A DNA stretch of 41,475 nucleotides from positions 1 to 41,475 of the forward strand of contig MFQT01000011.1 in the NCBI GenBank assembly GCA_001783145.1, read 5' to 3'. The stretch's first letter is position 1. Each line of letters opens with the position of its first letter. This DNA is from Candidatus Magasanikbacteria bacterium RIFOXYB2_FULL_38_10 (GTDB lineage: Bacteria > Patescibacteriota > Patescibacteriia > Magasanikbacterales > UBA10003). Under the pieces are notes generated by a model. The model saw only the letters and a program-made list of their open reading frames with translations, did not search any database and was not told the origin of the DNA. This document shows, piece by piece, positions 14,526-22,320 of this stretch. A program made the position numbers and the translations under genes.

Positions 14526-14861
14526 ATGAGCAGAGTTAAAAGAGGAAAGTCACATTTGAAACACAGAAAAAATATTCTTAAACAGACCAAAGGATATCGC
14601 TGGGGCAGAAAAAGCAAAATTACATTGGCTAAAACAGCTATTTTAAAAGCCGGTGTTAATGCTTATCGCGACAGACGCAACAAAAAAAGAGCCGCTCGCG
14701 CTCTTTGGCAGATTAAAATCAACGCCGCTTGCCGTCTGTGTGGCACTACCTACAGCAAATTAATGGGTAAACTTAAAAAATCCCAAGTGATTTTAGACAG
14801 AAAAGTTTTGGCAGAAATAGCCAAAAAATATCCCGAAGTCTTCAAAGCGATTGTTGGATAA
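14526..14861 (+). CDS. rplT: Ribosomal protein bL20
   Basis: This is a 111-aa basic protein, an early-assembly protein of the 50S subunit. Typical motifs are M-S-R-V-K-R-G, H-R-K-N-I-L-K-Q-T-K-G-Y-R, the Y-R-D-R-R-N-K-K-R long-helix segment, and A-A-C-R-L-C-G-T-T-Y-S near the RNA-binding C-domain. It ends the infC operon. In other bacteria bL20 represses this operon by binding its mRNA; the site is not evident here, but a structured 3' region follows. Confidence 0.97.
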   Translation: MSRVKRGKSHLKHRKNILKQTKGYRWGRKSKITLAKTAILKAGVNAYRDRRNKKRAARALWQIKINAACRLCGTTYSKLMGKLKKSQVILDRKVLAEIAKKYPEVFKAIVG

Positions 14862-14869
14862 AAAATCTT

Positions 14870-14958
14870 AAACCCCCTAAAATGCGTTTGGATAAGAGCT
14901 CCCGTATAGACCCTCCTTTATATGGATAGCCTTTGTCCAAACTAATTTCCGGGGGTTT
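14870..14958 (+). ncRNA. Candidate structured RNA in the 3' region of rplT
   Basis: Two nested inverted repeats frame the region. AAACCCCC (14870-14877) pairs with GGGGGTTT (14951-14958), and inside it GTTTGGA (14886-14892) pairs with TCCAAAC (14936-14942). Symmetric 8-nt internal strands separate the stems, and the inner loop is 43 nt. The outer stem is followed by TTTTAAAA, so it may be part of the transcript end or a separate regulatory RNA. Confidence 0.4.
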
Positions 14959-14969
14959 TAAAATACAAA

Positions 14970-14998
14970 AACACGGATTTTGGTCCGTGTTTTTATTT
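14970..14998. terminator. Terminator between the infC operon and tRNA-Asp
   Basis: The stem AACACGGA / TCCGTGTT with a 6-nt loop is followed by TTTATTTTAT on the plus strand. On the minus strand it is followed by TTTGTATTTT, so it can serve both convergent transcripts. Confidence 0.8.
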
Positions 14999-15003
14999 TA
15001 TAC

Positions 15004-15081
15004 TGGCGGGCCGGACGGGATTCGGACCCGCGATCTCCTCCGTGACAGGGAGGCATTCTAACCGGACTGAACTACCGGCCC
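15004..15081 (-). tRNA. tRNA-Asp (GTC), CCA encoded
   Basis: A full cloverleaf is readable on the minus strand: acceptor stem GGGCCGG/CCGGCCC, D-arm GTTC..GAAT with GG in the loop, anticodon stem CCTCC/GGAGG with loop CTGTCAC (anticodon GTC), 5-nt variable loop, T-stem GCGGG/CCCGT, discriminator G and encoded CCA. The T-loop reads TCCGAAT instead of TTCGAAT, so position 55, almost always U/pseudouridine, is C here. A promoter lies at 15140-15168. Confidence 0.95.
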
Positions 15082-15139
15082 ACTTTAAATGAAGCCTTTA
15101 ATTTTAATACCCTTTAAAATACCTAAATGGCATGCTCTG

Positions 15140-15168
15140 ATTTTACTACTAAATAAACCTCCTGTCAA
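15140..15168 (-). promoter_or_regulatory. Promoter of tRNA-Asp
   Basis: Minus strand: TTGACA (15168-15163), 17-nt spacer, TAAAAT (15145-15140). The predicted start is about 50 nt before the tRNA 5' end. It sits just after the ppsA stop. Confidence 0.7.
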
Positions 15169-15194
15169 GCGCCCGGAACTATCCCGATGCCGGT

Positions 15195-17552
15195 TTATTT
15201 TCCAATTTTCTTCTCCATTTCCACAATTATTTTGGTTGTGGCTACCACCGTATCGGGATTTAAAGAGATACTGTCTATTCCCGCTTTCACTAAAAACTCG
15301 GCAAACTCCGGATAATCACTGGGGGCTTGTCCGCAGATACCGATTTTCACATTGTTTTCTTTAGCAACTTTAATAACTTGTTTTATTAAAGTTGTCACAG
15401 CTTCATTTCTTTCATTATAGATATGACTGACCAAAGCAGAATCTCTATCCACACCCAAAGTCAACTGCGTTAAATCATTGGAGCCAATGGAAAATCCATC
15501 AAATATTTTGGCAAATTGATCGGCCAAAATTATATTAGCGGGAATTTCTACCATCATGTAAACTTTTAAACCGTTCTCTCCTCTTTTTAAACCAAACTTC
15601 TCCATCGTAGCTAAAACTTTTTTACCTTCCTCCACTGTCCTACAAAAGGGAATCATTACTATAATATTTTTTAAACCCCACACCTCACGCGCTTTTTTCA
15701 TAGCCGCGCATTCTAATCCAAAAGCGTTTTCAAAATTCTTATCATAATATCTGGAAGCACCGCGCCAACCAATCATCGGATTTTCTTCTTTGGGTTCAAA
15801 ATCTTTACCGCCAATTAAAGAGGCGTATTCATTAGTCTTAAAATCAGAAAATCTAACAATAACGTCTTTGGGATAAAAAGCGGCGGCAAGTAAAGCAACA
15901 CCTTCGGCCAGTTTATCAATTAAATAATGTTTCTTCTCTTTGTAGCCAACCGTTAAATGATTTATTTTTTCTTTAACATCGCGCGGCTGTTTGTCATAAT
16001 TTATTAACGCTTCAGGATGAATCTTGATAAAATTAGTGAAGATAAATTCCTCTCGCGCCAGCCCTACTCCGTCATTGGGCAAAAAAGAAAATTTAAAAGC
16101 CTCGTCCGGCGTACCTACATTCATCATGATTTTTGTTTGCGGCCTGGTCATTTCTTTTATTTCTTCTTTTTTTATTTTGAAAGACAAAAGTCCTTCATAA
16201 ATAAAACCTCTTTCACCTTCGGCACAAGAGACTGTGACATTAAGGCCATTCTTAATAGTCTTACGCGCATTACCGGTCCCCACTACGCATGGCACACCAA
16301 GCTCTCTGGATACTATGGCCGCGTGTGATGTTTTGCCACCTTGTTCTGTGACGATGGCGCTGGCCATGCGCATAATTGGTTCCCAGTCCGGATCGGTAAT
16401 ACGAGTGACCAAAACCTCGCCTTTTTTAAAATATTTTAATTCCTTGGGCAGTTGTATAATATGTGCTTTGCCCTGACCAATCTTTTCTCCAACAGCTAAT
16501 CCTTCCGTCAAAATTTTTCCGCGTTTCTCCAAACGATAATCCTCTATTACATTGGTATTTTTAAGAGCGTGAATTGTTTCTGGACGCGCCTGTACAATGA
16601 ACAATTTTTTTGTTCGTCCGTCTTTAGCCCATTCAATGTCTTGCGGTCGGCCATAGTACCTTTCTATTTCCATCCCCCACTTAGCCAGTTGTAAAATTTC
16701 TTCATCATTTAAAACAAAAGAATGCTGTTCCCTGGCTGTCACTTTTTTTTGTAAAGTGCGATTGGTTCCGGCGTAAAGCAATTTCATTTCCTTAGAACCT
16801 AAATTACGGCTGATAATTGATTTATACCCCTCTTCCAAAGTCTTTTTAAAAACAATAAACTGATCGGGGTTAACCCTGCCCTTAACAATATTTTCTCCCA
16901 AGCCCCAAGAACCATTGATTAAAACTACATCTCTAAATCCGGATTCCGTATCTAAAGTAAACATTACACCGGAACAAGCCAAGTCTGATCTTACCATTTT
17001 CTGTACGCCGGCTGATAAGGCCACGACCTCGTGATCAAAGCCCTGTTCATTGCGGTAAGAAATTGCCCGATCAGTAAACAGAGACGCATAACATTTTTGA
17101 ATTGCCTCCAGAAGAGCTTTTTCGCCGGAAACATTTAAATAAGATTCCTGTTGGCCGGCAAAGGATGCTTGAGGCAAGTCCTCGGCTGTGGCTGAAGAAC
17201 GTACAGCCACATCTACATTTTTACCAAGCTCCTTATAGGCCTTTAAAATATCAGCTACCAAATCCCGCGGCATCTTGGCCAATAGCATCAATTCTCGTAT
17301 TTTTTTGCCAGCGGCTGATAATTTTTTAACATCTTCCGCTATTTTTTTATCTTTTAAAATTTCTTTAATCTTGTCATCTAATTTATTATATTTTAAAAAA
17401 TATCTAAAAGATTCAGCCGTAACCGCAAAGCCATTGGGTATGTTAATTCCTTTTTGAGTTAAATTGGAGTACATCTCGCCCAATGAAGCATTTTTTCCAC
17501 CCACTAAAGGTATATCTTTAATAGAAATTTCTTTAAACCATTTTATGTACAT
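15195..17552 (-). CDS. ppsA: Phosphoenolpyruvate synthase
   Basis: The enzyme makes PEP from pyruvate and ATP, giving AMP and phosphate, for gluconeogenesis. The 785-aa product has all three domains. An ATP-grasp pyruvate-binding part (V-G-G-K-N-A-S-L-G-E-M; A-V-R-S-S-A-T-A-E-D-L-P) comes first. A swivelling phosphohistidine domain (G-G-K-T-S-H-A-A-I-V-S-R-E) has the catalytic His. A TIM-barrel PEP domain ends in G-S-N-D-L-T-Q-L-T-L-G-V-D-R-D and I-C-G-Q-A-P with the catalytic Cys. It starts 7 nt after pyk ends, so the forward and reverse pyruvate/PEP enzymes share a transcript. Regulation must act at the protein level or by transcript processing; no regulator gene is present. Confidence 0.97.
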   Translation of the reverse strand: MYIKWFKEISIKDIPLVGGKNASLGEMYSNLTQKGINIPNGFAVTAESFRYFLKYNKLDDKIKEILKDKKIAEDVKKLSAAGKKIRELMLLAKMPRDLVADILKAYKELGKNVDVAVRSSATAEDLPQASFAGQQESYLNVSGEKALLEAIQKCYASLFTDRAISYRNEQGFDHEVVALSAGVQKMVRSDLACSGVMFTLDTESGFRDVVLINGSWGLGENIVKGRVNPDQFIVFKKTLEEGYKSIISRNLGSKEMKLLYAGTNRTLQKKVTAREQHSFVLNDEEILQLAKWGMEIERYYGRPQDIEWAKDGRTKKLFIVQARPETIHALKNTNVIEDYRLEKRGKILTEGLAVGEKIGQGKAHIIQLPKELKYFKKGEVLVTRITDPDWEPIMRMASAIVTEQGGKTSHAAIVSRELGVPCVVGTGNARKTIKNGLNVTVSCAEGERGFIYEGLLSFKIKKEEIKEMTRPQTKIMMNVGTPDEAFKFSFLPNDGVGLAREEFIFTNFIKIHPEALINYDKQPRDVKEKINHLTVGYKEKKHYLIDKLAEGVALLAAAFYPKDVIVRFSDFKTNEYASLIGGKDFEPKEENPMIGWRGASRYYDKNFENAFGLECAAMKKAREVWGLKNIIVMIPFCRTVEEGKKVLATMEKFGLKRGENGLKVYMMVEIPANIILADQFAKIFDGFSIGSNDLTQLTLGVDRDSALVSHIYNERNEAVTTLIKQVIKVAKENNVKIGICGQAPSDYPEFAEFLVKAGIDSISLNPDTVVATTKIIVEMEKKIGK

Positions 17553-17559
17553 ATTTATT

Positions 17560-19002
17560 TTAATTTACCTGTTTTACTTCCACCCAATTTACACCGCCGA
17601 CCGCGCCTACAGGTTCACCAGCGATAATGATTAGCTTGTCACTTTTTTTAATAAATTTTTCTTTACGCAAATAAACCAAAGATCTTTCAATCAGTTCCTC
17701 TACTGTTTTGCAGGTAGGTAAAATAAAAGGCACAATACCCCACGATAAATTAAGCTGGCGGCGCACTTTTTCATTATCCGTAGCCACAAAAATTAATAAT
17801 TCCGGTCTAAATCTGGAAATTTGTCTACCGGTCTCACCGGTTAAAGAAGCGGCTAAAATAGCTTTGGCTTTTATTTTTTCCGCCAAGAGTCTGGATAAAC
17901 CGCTCATTACCACATCTGTTTTTTGATCCGCCATTAAAGATTGACTGTAAGGCAAATCGTCAAAAATAGAAGCTTCGGTTTTAATAATCACTCTGGACAT
18001 TGTTTGCACCGCTTCCACGGGATATTCACCGTTAGCCGTTTCGGCCGATAGCATCACCGCGTCAGTGTGGTCAATTACCGCATTGGCGACATCACTAACT
18101 TCCGCCCTGGTAGGCCTGGGGTTATGTGTCATAGATTCTAGCATTTGTGTGGCTACAATTACCGGCTTAGCCGCTTCCAAACATTTACTAATCATTTTTT
18201 TCTGAAGTAGTGGTACTTCTTCCGCCGGCATTTCCAAACCCAAGTCTCCTCTCGCTACCATTATGGCATCAGCAGCGTAAATTATTTCATCAATTTCTTT
18301 AATCGCTTCGTGTTTTTCAATTTTAGCAATAATTTTTATTTCAATCTTATTTTTTTTACCGGCTTCTCCACCCACCAAATCTTTAATTAAAAAACGTAAG
18401 CCTAAAATATCTTGCGCATTTTTAACAAAAGACAAGGCCACAAAATCAACATCTTTTCTAACAATAAATTTTAAATCTTCTTTATCTTTTTCTGTCAAAG
18501 CATTAATAGAGATAACGGAATCGGGCAAATTAATTCCTTTATTAGAAGTAAGTACTCCCCCCACCCTTACTTCTGCCTCCACCACCTCACTTTGGATTTT
18601 TTTAGTCACTAATTCAATTTTTCCGTCATCCAATAAAATTCTTTCTCCGGAAGAAACATCTTTGACTAAATTTTTATAAGTGACCGGAATCATATTGGCG
18701 CCCAATTTCTTTTCCGAGACACTTAATTTAACCAACTGACCTTTTTTAAGAGTCAATCCCTCTTTGGGTAGAATTCCAACGCGAATTCTAGGGCCTTGCA
18801 GATCAGCGATAATAACCACGGGCACTTTTAATTTATCGGCCGCTTTTCTGATTAGATCAATCATTTTTCCATTGCTTTCGTGAGTACCATGAGAAAAGTT
18901 AATACGCGCCGCGTTCATCCCTGCTTTAATTAAATTCTCTATAACAGCTGTCTTAAAAGAGGCCGGCCCTATGGTGCAAACTATTTTGGTTCTTTTGGTC
19001 AT
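17560..19002 (-). CDS. pyk: Pyruvate kinase
   Basis: It transfers phosphate from PEP to ADP in the last step of glycolysis. The 480-aa product shows R-T-K-I-V-C-T-I-G-P-A at the start, A-R-I-N-F-S-H-G-T-H-E with substrate Arg/Asn, the B-domain, the active-site segment A-I-M-V-A-R-G-D-L-G-L-E-M, and A-T-Q-M-L-E-S-M-T. A normal C-domain completes it. No extra PEP-utiliser domain is fused at the C-terminus. It is the first gene of the pyk-ppsA transcript, with a promoter at 19025-19053 and a leader of about 16 nt without SD. Confidence 0.97.
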   Translation of the reverse strand: MTKRTKIVCTIGPASFKTAVIENLIKAGMNAARINFSHGTHESNGKMIDLIRKAADKLKVPVVIIADLQGPRIRVGILPKEGLTLKKGQLVKLSVSEKKLGANMIPVTYKNLVKDVSSGERILLDDGKIELVTKKIQSEVVEAEVRVGGVLTSNKGINLPDSVISINALTEKDKEDLKFIVRKDVDFVALSFVKNAQDILGLRFLIKDLVGGEAGKKNKIEIKIIAKIEKHEAIKEIDEIIYAADAIMVARGDLGLEMPAEEVPLLQKKMISKCLEAAKPVIVATQMLESMTHNPRPTRAEVSDVANAVIDHTDAVMLSAETANGEYPVEAVQTMSRVIIKTEASIFDDLPYSQSLMADQKTDVVMSGLSRLLAEKIKAKAILAASLTGETGRQISRFRPELLIFVATDNEKVRRQLNLSWGIVPFILPTCKTVEELIERSLVYLRKEKFIKKSDKLIIIAGEPVGAVGGVNWVEVKQVN

Positions 19003-19024
19003 AAATAAAAATTAATATGCTTTA

Positions 19025-19053
19025 ATTATACTTAAAAAGCGGGAAAGATTCAA
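19025..19053 (-). promoter_or_regulatory. Promoter of pyk-ppsA embedded in a terminator hairpin
   Basis: Minus strand: TTGAAT (19053-19048), 17-nt spacer, TATAAT (19030-19025). The -35 box lies in the loop of the upstream terminator hairpin and the spacer includes its 3' arm. Confidence 0.65.
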
Positions 19054-19070
19054 GATTTTTACCGCTTTTT
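19034..19070 (-). terminator. Terminator after the htrA-like gene
   Basis: AAAAAGCGG (19034-19042) pairs with CCGCTTTTT (19062-19070). On the minus strand the hairpin ends in a T-run and follows the stop of the htrA-like gene by about 20 nt. Confidence 0.65.
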
Positions 19071-19090
19071 TAACTTACTACTATTAACTT

Positions 19091-20350
19091 TTAATTGCTT
19101 ATAGCCTCTTCTAATTTTATTTTGATTGTTTTTGTTTCCCCCTTGTGTACTATTTTTAAACTCACTTCATCCCCAACTTTATATTTATTAATTAAAATAC
19201 CCAAACCATTTTCTTCCGTCACTTTTTGCCCGTTAATTTCTAAAATAAGATCATTTTCTACAATACCGGCTTTATCCGAAGGTGAACCGGGAATAACGGC
19301 TAACTCGCCCGTTTGTTCCCCTTTTACAACTAAGGCGCCATAATCAAAAGTTAAATTGTTTTTGGCGGCTACACCTTTGTTAATAACAATATAACGCACC
19401 CCAAGCCATGGTTTAATAATCCGACCGTATTTTTCCACGCTTTCAATGATATTTTTGGCGCTATTGATGGGCAAAGCAAAACCCACTGATTGGCCACCAA
19501 GATTAACAGCGGTATTGATTCCGATAACTTCACCACGCAAGTTTAACAAAGGACCGCCGGAATTGCCCGGATTGATAGCGGCGTCCGTTTGAATGGCCGC
19601 CTCTATCACCTCACTGGAACCGCGGCCGGCATCGGCCACCACCCTTCTTTTAATGCCAGAGACAATGCCACGCGTAACCGTATTTTGATATTGTCCCAAA
19701 ACATTGCCTATAGCTACAACAGTCTGGCCAATTTCTAATTTGTCCGAATTGCCCAAAGAAATAAAAGGTAAATTTTCAGCTTCTATCTTAAGTAAGGCAA
19801 TATCCAAAAATTGATCACGGGCAATCACGGTGGCAGGATAAGTTTTACCATCGGTTGTCTTAATTGAATATTCGGCGGTGATGTCTTCAACCACGTGCTT
19901 ATTAGTTAAAATCAAGCCGTTGGAACGCACAATAAAACCGCTCCCCGCTTCCACCTCTTGCTTATTGTTTTTATTGCCATTTGACGGATCCTCACCTTCC
20001 AATACCTCTATTTTTAAATCAAAAGGCAAATTGTTTAGAAAATCATCCAAAGGAGACTTTTGCTTAACGCTTAAATTAAAATTTTTAGTGACGATAACCG
20101 AAACCACAGCCGGTGAAATTTTTTTAACTAAAGCAATTGTTTGTTCACTTTCTGTCAAAGGCAAAACTAATTTTTCATTCACCGGCAAATTAATCAAATT
20201 TTTTACCAAACTGCTTGATTTAAAAAATTGATAATTACTGTCCAAAGACAGCCAATCATTTATTAAAATTCCGGTTACCAAGCCTGATAAACCTCCTACA
20301 ATTAAACTTATGGTTATTACTACCAATAAAAAAGGCCTTAAATTTTTCAT
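19091..20350 (-). CDS. HtrA/DegP-family serine protease, membrane-anchored
   Basis: This is a 419-aa envelope quality-control protease. An N-terminal transmembrane helix (about 7-29) anchors it with the protease domain outside. The complete triad is visible: His in L-T-N-K-H-V-V (about residue 153), Asp in F-L-D-I-A-L-L-K (about 184), and Ser in N-P-G-N-S-G-G-P-L (about 264). One PDZ domain follows (about 315-410, with V-I-P-G-S-P-S-D-K-A-G-I). The single PDZ domain and membrane anchor make it DegS/HtrA-like rather than DegP. It is the active counterpart of the eroded homologue at 9719-10915. It lies between nrdR and pyk and ends at a terminator hairpin. Confidence 0.95.
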   Translation of the reverse strand: MKNLRPFLLVVITISLIVGGLSGLVTGILINDWLSLDSNYQFFKSSSLVKNLINLPVNEKLVLPLTESEQTIALVKKISPAVVSVIVTKNFNLSVKQKSPLDDFLNNLPFDLKIEVLEGEDPSNGNKNNKQEVEAGSGFIVRSNGLILTNKHVVEDITAEYSIKTTDGKTYPATVIARDQFLDIALLKIEAENLPFISLGNSDKLEIGQTVVAIGNVLGQYQNTVTRGIVSGIKRRVVADAGRGSSEVIEAAIQTDAAINPGNSGGPLLNLRGEVIGINTAVNLGGQSVGFALPINSAKNIIESVEKYGRIIKPWLGVRYIVINKGVAAKNNLTFDYGALVVKGEQTGELAVIPGSPSDKAGIVENDLILEINGQKVTEENGLGILINKYKVGDEVSLKIVHKGETKTIKIKLEEAISN

Positions 20351-20399
20351 AGGTTTAATTTACATTAAAATGCTTTTAAAAAGCTGACTATTATAATAA

Positions 20400-20903
20400 T
20401 TATAACATTTTGCCGCGTTTTTTTCTTACAATTTTCTTCTGCAATTGATTTTTATGGCGAGAAAGTATTTCCAATTCCTTTTTAAAAGTATCCACATCTT
20501 CAAAAGCGCGGTAAACGGAAGCAAAACGAATATAAGCGACTTTATCAAAATTTTTAAGACGATTGGCTACTATTTCCCCTATTTCTGCGCTTTTGATTTC
20601 CCTTTTACGTTTTTTTTGAATATCTCTTTCTATGGAATGGATTAGGGAAGCCAAAGAATCGTTAGTGTAAGATCTTTTCTCCAGAGCCCTAAACAAACCT
20701 TTGGTAATTTTTTCACGGCTATAAGGCTCACGGCGACCATCGCGCTTAACTACGGTTAAATCCAAAATTTCCGTCTCCTCCAAGGTGGAAAAGCGATATT
20801 GACATTTAAAACATTCGCGTCGACGCCTAATAGTAGACCCGTCTTGGCTTAAACGCGAATCTATTACTTTAGTGTCTTTATAATTACAAACAGGACAGTG
20901 CAT
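20400..20903 (-). CDS. nrdR: Transcriptional repressor NrdR
   Basis: NrdR is a nucleotide-sensing repressor of ribonucleotide reductase genes. The 167-aa protein has the N-terminal zinc ribbon (M-H-C-P-V-C ... R-R-E-C-F-K-C, four Cys), the R-R-R-R-E-C DNA-binding patch, and an ATP-cone domain (V-V-K-R-D-G-R-R-E-P-Y-S-R-E-K-I-T). It ends in a Lys/Arg-rich tail. It starts 30 nt after ftsZ stops, so cell division and dNTP control are in the same transcript. No NrdR box was found near a reductase gene because none is in the window. Confidence 0.96.
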   Translation of the reverse strand: MHCPVCNYKDTKVIDSRLSQDGSTIRRRRECFKCQYRFSTLEETEILDLTVVKRDGRREPYSREKITKGLFRALEKRSYTNDSLASLIHSIERDIQKKRKREIKSAEIGEIVANRLKNFDKVAYIRFASVYRAFEDVDTFKKELEILSRHKNQLQKKIVRKKRGKML

Positions 20904-20933
20904 ATTAAAAATTTAAACAGCCAACAATACCAA

Positions 20934-22184
20934 CTAAGTCATTTTACGACGGATAAAAGCGGGGATCTCCAATTCATCCTCTTCATTTTTTTTATTGATT
21001 ACCGGCACGTTTTCTTCTTTTTCCAAATCCAATCTTTTAACCGATTTTTTTTGCAAAGGAGTGGAGGAGAAATCAGTTCTGTTAAATTCTACATTGTTTT
21101 TTTCCGGTTCGGGACGAAGAGAGCTAATGGGTTTTTTTTCTGGCGTCTTGGGATTTTCCGGAACAGTTAAAGTATTAAAAGATGAAGAAAAAGCCGACTT
21201 ACCCATACGATTCATAAAGGTGCTGTCAGACTTCTTTTCAAAGCCCGTAGCAATAACAGTAATTTTAACCTCATCCTTTAAACTTTCATCAATTACCGTG
21301 CCCCAAATTACTTTGGCATTTTCATCTGCGTTGCCGGTGACAATTTTAGCCGCTTCGGCAATTTCATGCATACCCACATCACTGCCGGCCGTTACAATAA
21401 ACAAAATCCCTTTAGCTCCATCAATGGAAAGATCCAAAAGAGGGCTGGCAATAGCTGATTTGGCCGCATCCACAACGCGGGATTCTCCACTGCCATAACC
21501 AATTCCCATCAAGGCCGAACCTGTATCTTGCATAATTGCTCGGACGTCGGCAAAATCAACATTAATCAGACCGGGAACGGTAATAATTTCCGAAATTCCC
21601 TGCACACCTTGACGCAAAACATCATCAATAATACGAAAAGCCTCTATTAAGGGAGTTTTTTTATCTATTATTTGCATGACCCTGTCATTGGGAATAGTAA
21701 TAATAGTGTCTACTTTTTCTAAAAATTGTTGATGAGCATTTTCCCCTATTTCCCTTCTTTGACGACCTTCAAAAGAAAATGGTTTAGTCACCACAGCAAT
21801 GGTAAGCGCGCCACTGCTTTTGGCAATATCCGCCACTAGCGGCCCGGCACCGGAACCGGTACCCCCGCCAAGCCCGCAAGTTATAAAAACCATATCCGCC
21901 CCTTTAAGGGCTTCACGAATTTCTTCTTGAGACTCTTCAGCGGCTTTGAAGCCGATATCGGGATTCATACCGGCGCCCAATCCTCGGGTAATGGTTTTGC
22001 CTATATGAATTTTTACCGGCGCCTGCAAACAATGCAAAGCCTGCAAATCGGTATTGATGGCAATGAATTCCACTCCTTTAATTTTACTTTGCATCATCCT
22101 GTTAATAGCGGCGCCGCCGCTTCCTCCCACGCCCACCACTTTAATTTTTGCAAGTGTTTCTATCGCTGGTTTTACTTCTGGCAT
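20934..22184 (-). CDS. ftsZ: Cell division protein FtsZ
   Basis: FtsZ is the tubulin-like GTPase that forms the division ring. The 416-aa product has the G-G-x-G-G-A-A-I-N-R-M N-terminal nucleotide-site segment, the tubulin signature G-G-G-T-G-S-G-A (about residues 106-113), the T7 synergy loop N-V-D-F-A-D-V-R, a variable linker (about 330-405) and a conserved C-terminal tail I-P-A-F-I-R-R that binds FtsA. A strong promoter lies directly upstream (22253-22281), with a leader of about 60 nt that contains a short hairpin. Confidence 0.98.
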   Translation of the reverse strand: MPEVKPAIETLAKIKVVGVGGSGGAAINRMMQSKIKGVEFIAINTDLQALHCLQAPVKIHIGKTITRGLGAGMNPDIGFKAAEESQEEIREALKGADMVFITCGLGGGTGSGAGPLVADIAKSSGALTIAVVTKPFSFEGRQRREIGENAHQQFLEKVDTIITIPNDRVMQIIDKKTPLIEAFRIIDDVLRQGVQGISEIITVPGLINVDFADVRAIMQDTGSALMGIGYGSGESRVVDAAKSAIASPLLDLSIDGAKGILFIVTAGSDVGMHEIAEAAKIVTGNADENAKVIWGTVIDESLKDEVKITVIATGFEKKSDSTFMNRMGKSAFSSSFNTLTVPENPKTPEKKPISSLRPEPEKNNVEFNRTDFSSTPLQKKSVKRLDLEKEENVPVINKKNEEDELEIPAFIRRKMT

Positions 22185-22202
22185 AATTTTACAAATTAGT
22201 TA

Positions 22203-22223
22203 TTGAACACATTTTTTGTTCAA
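22203..22223 (-). promoter_or_regulatory. Hairpin in the ftsZ leader
   Basis: TTGAACA (22203-22209) and TGTTCAA (22217-22223) are perfect 7-bp arms with a 7-nt loop, between the promoter and ATG of ftsZ. There is no T-run on the minus strand, so it is not a terminator. It may be a stability or operator element. Confidence 0.4.
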
Positions 22224-22252
22224 AAAAGAAGATGAATTGTCTTTCACCTTCC

Positions 22253-22281
22253 ATTATATAGATTCGGATTTTTAATGTCAA
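22253..22281 (-). promoter_or_regulatory. Strong promoter of ftsZ
   Basis: Minus strand: TTGACA (22281-22276), 17-nt spacer, TATAAT (22258-22253), a perfect consensus match. It lets ftsZ and nrdR be expressed independently of ftsA. Confidence 0.8.
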
Positions 22282-22320
22282 TCTAAATGTGGATAAGCTA
22301 AATTAACCCTTAAAAATAGA

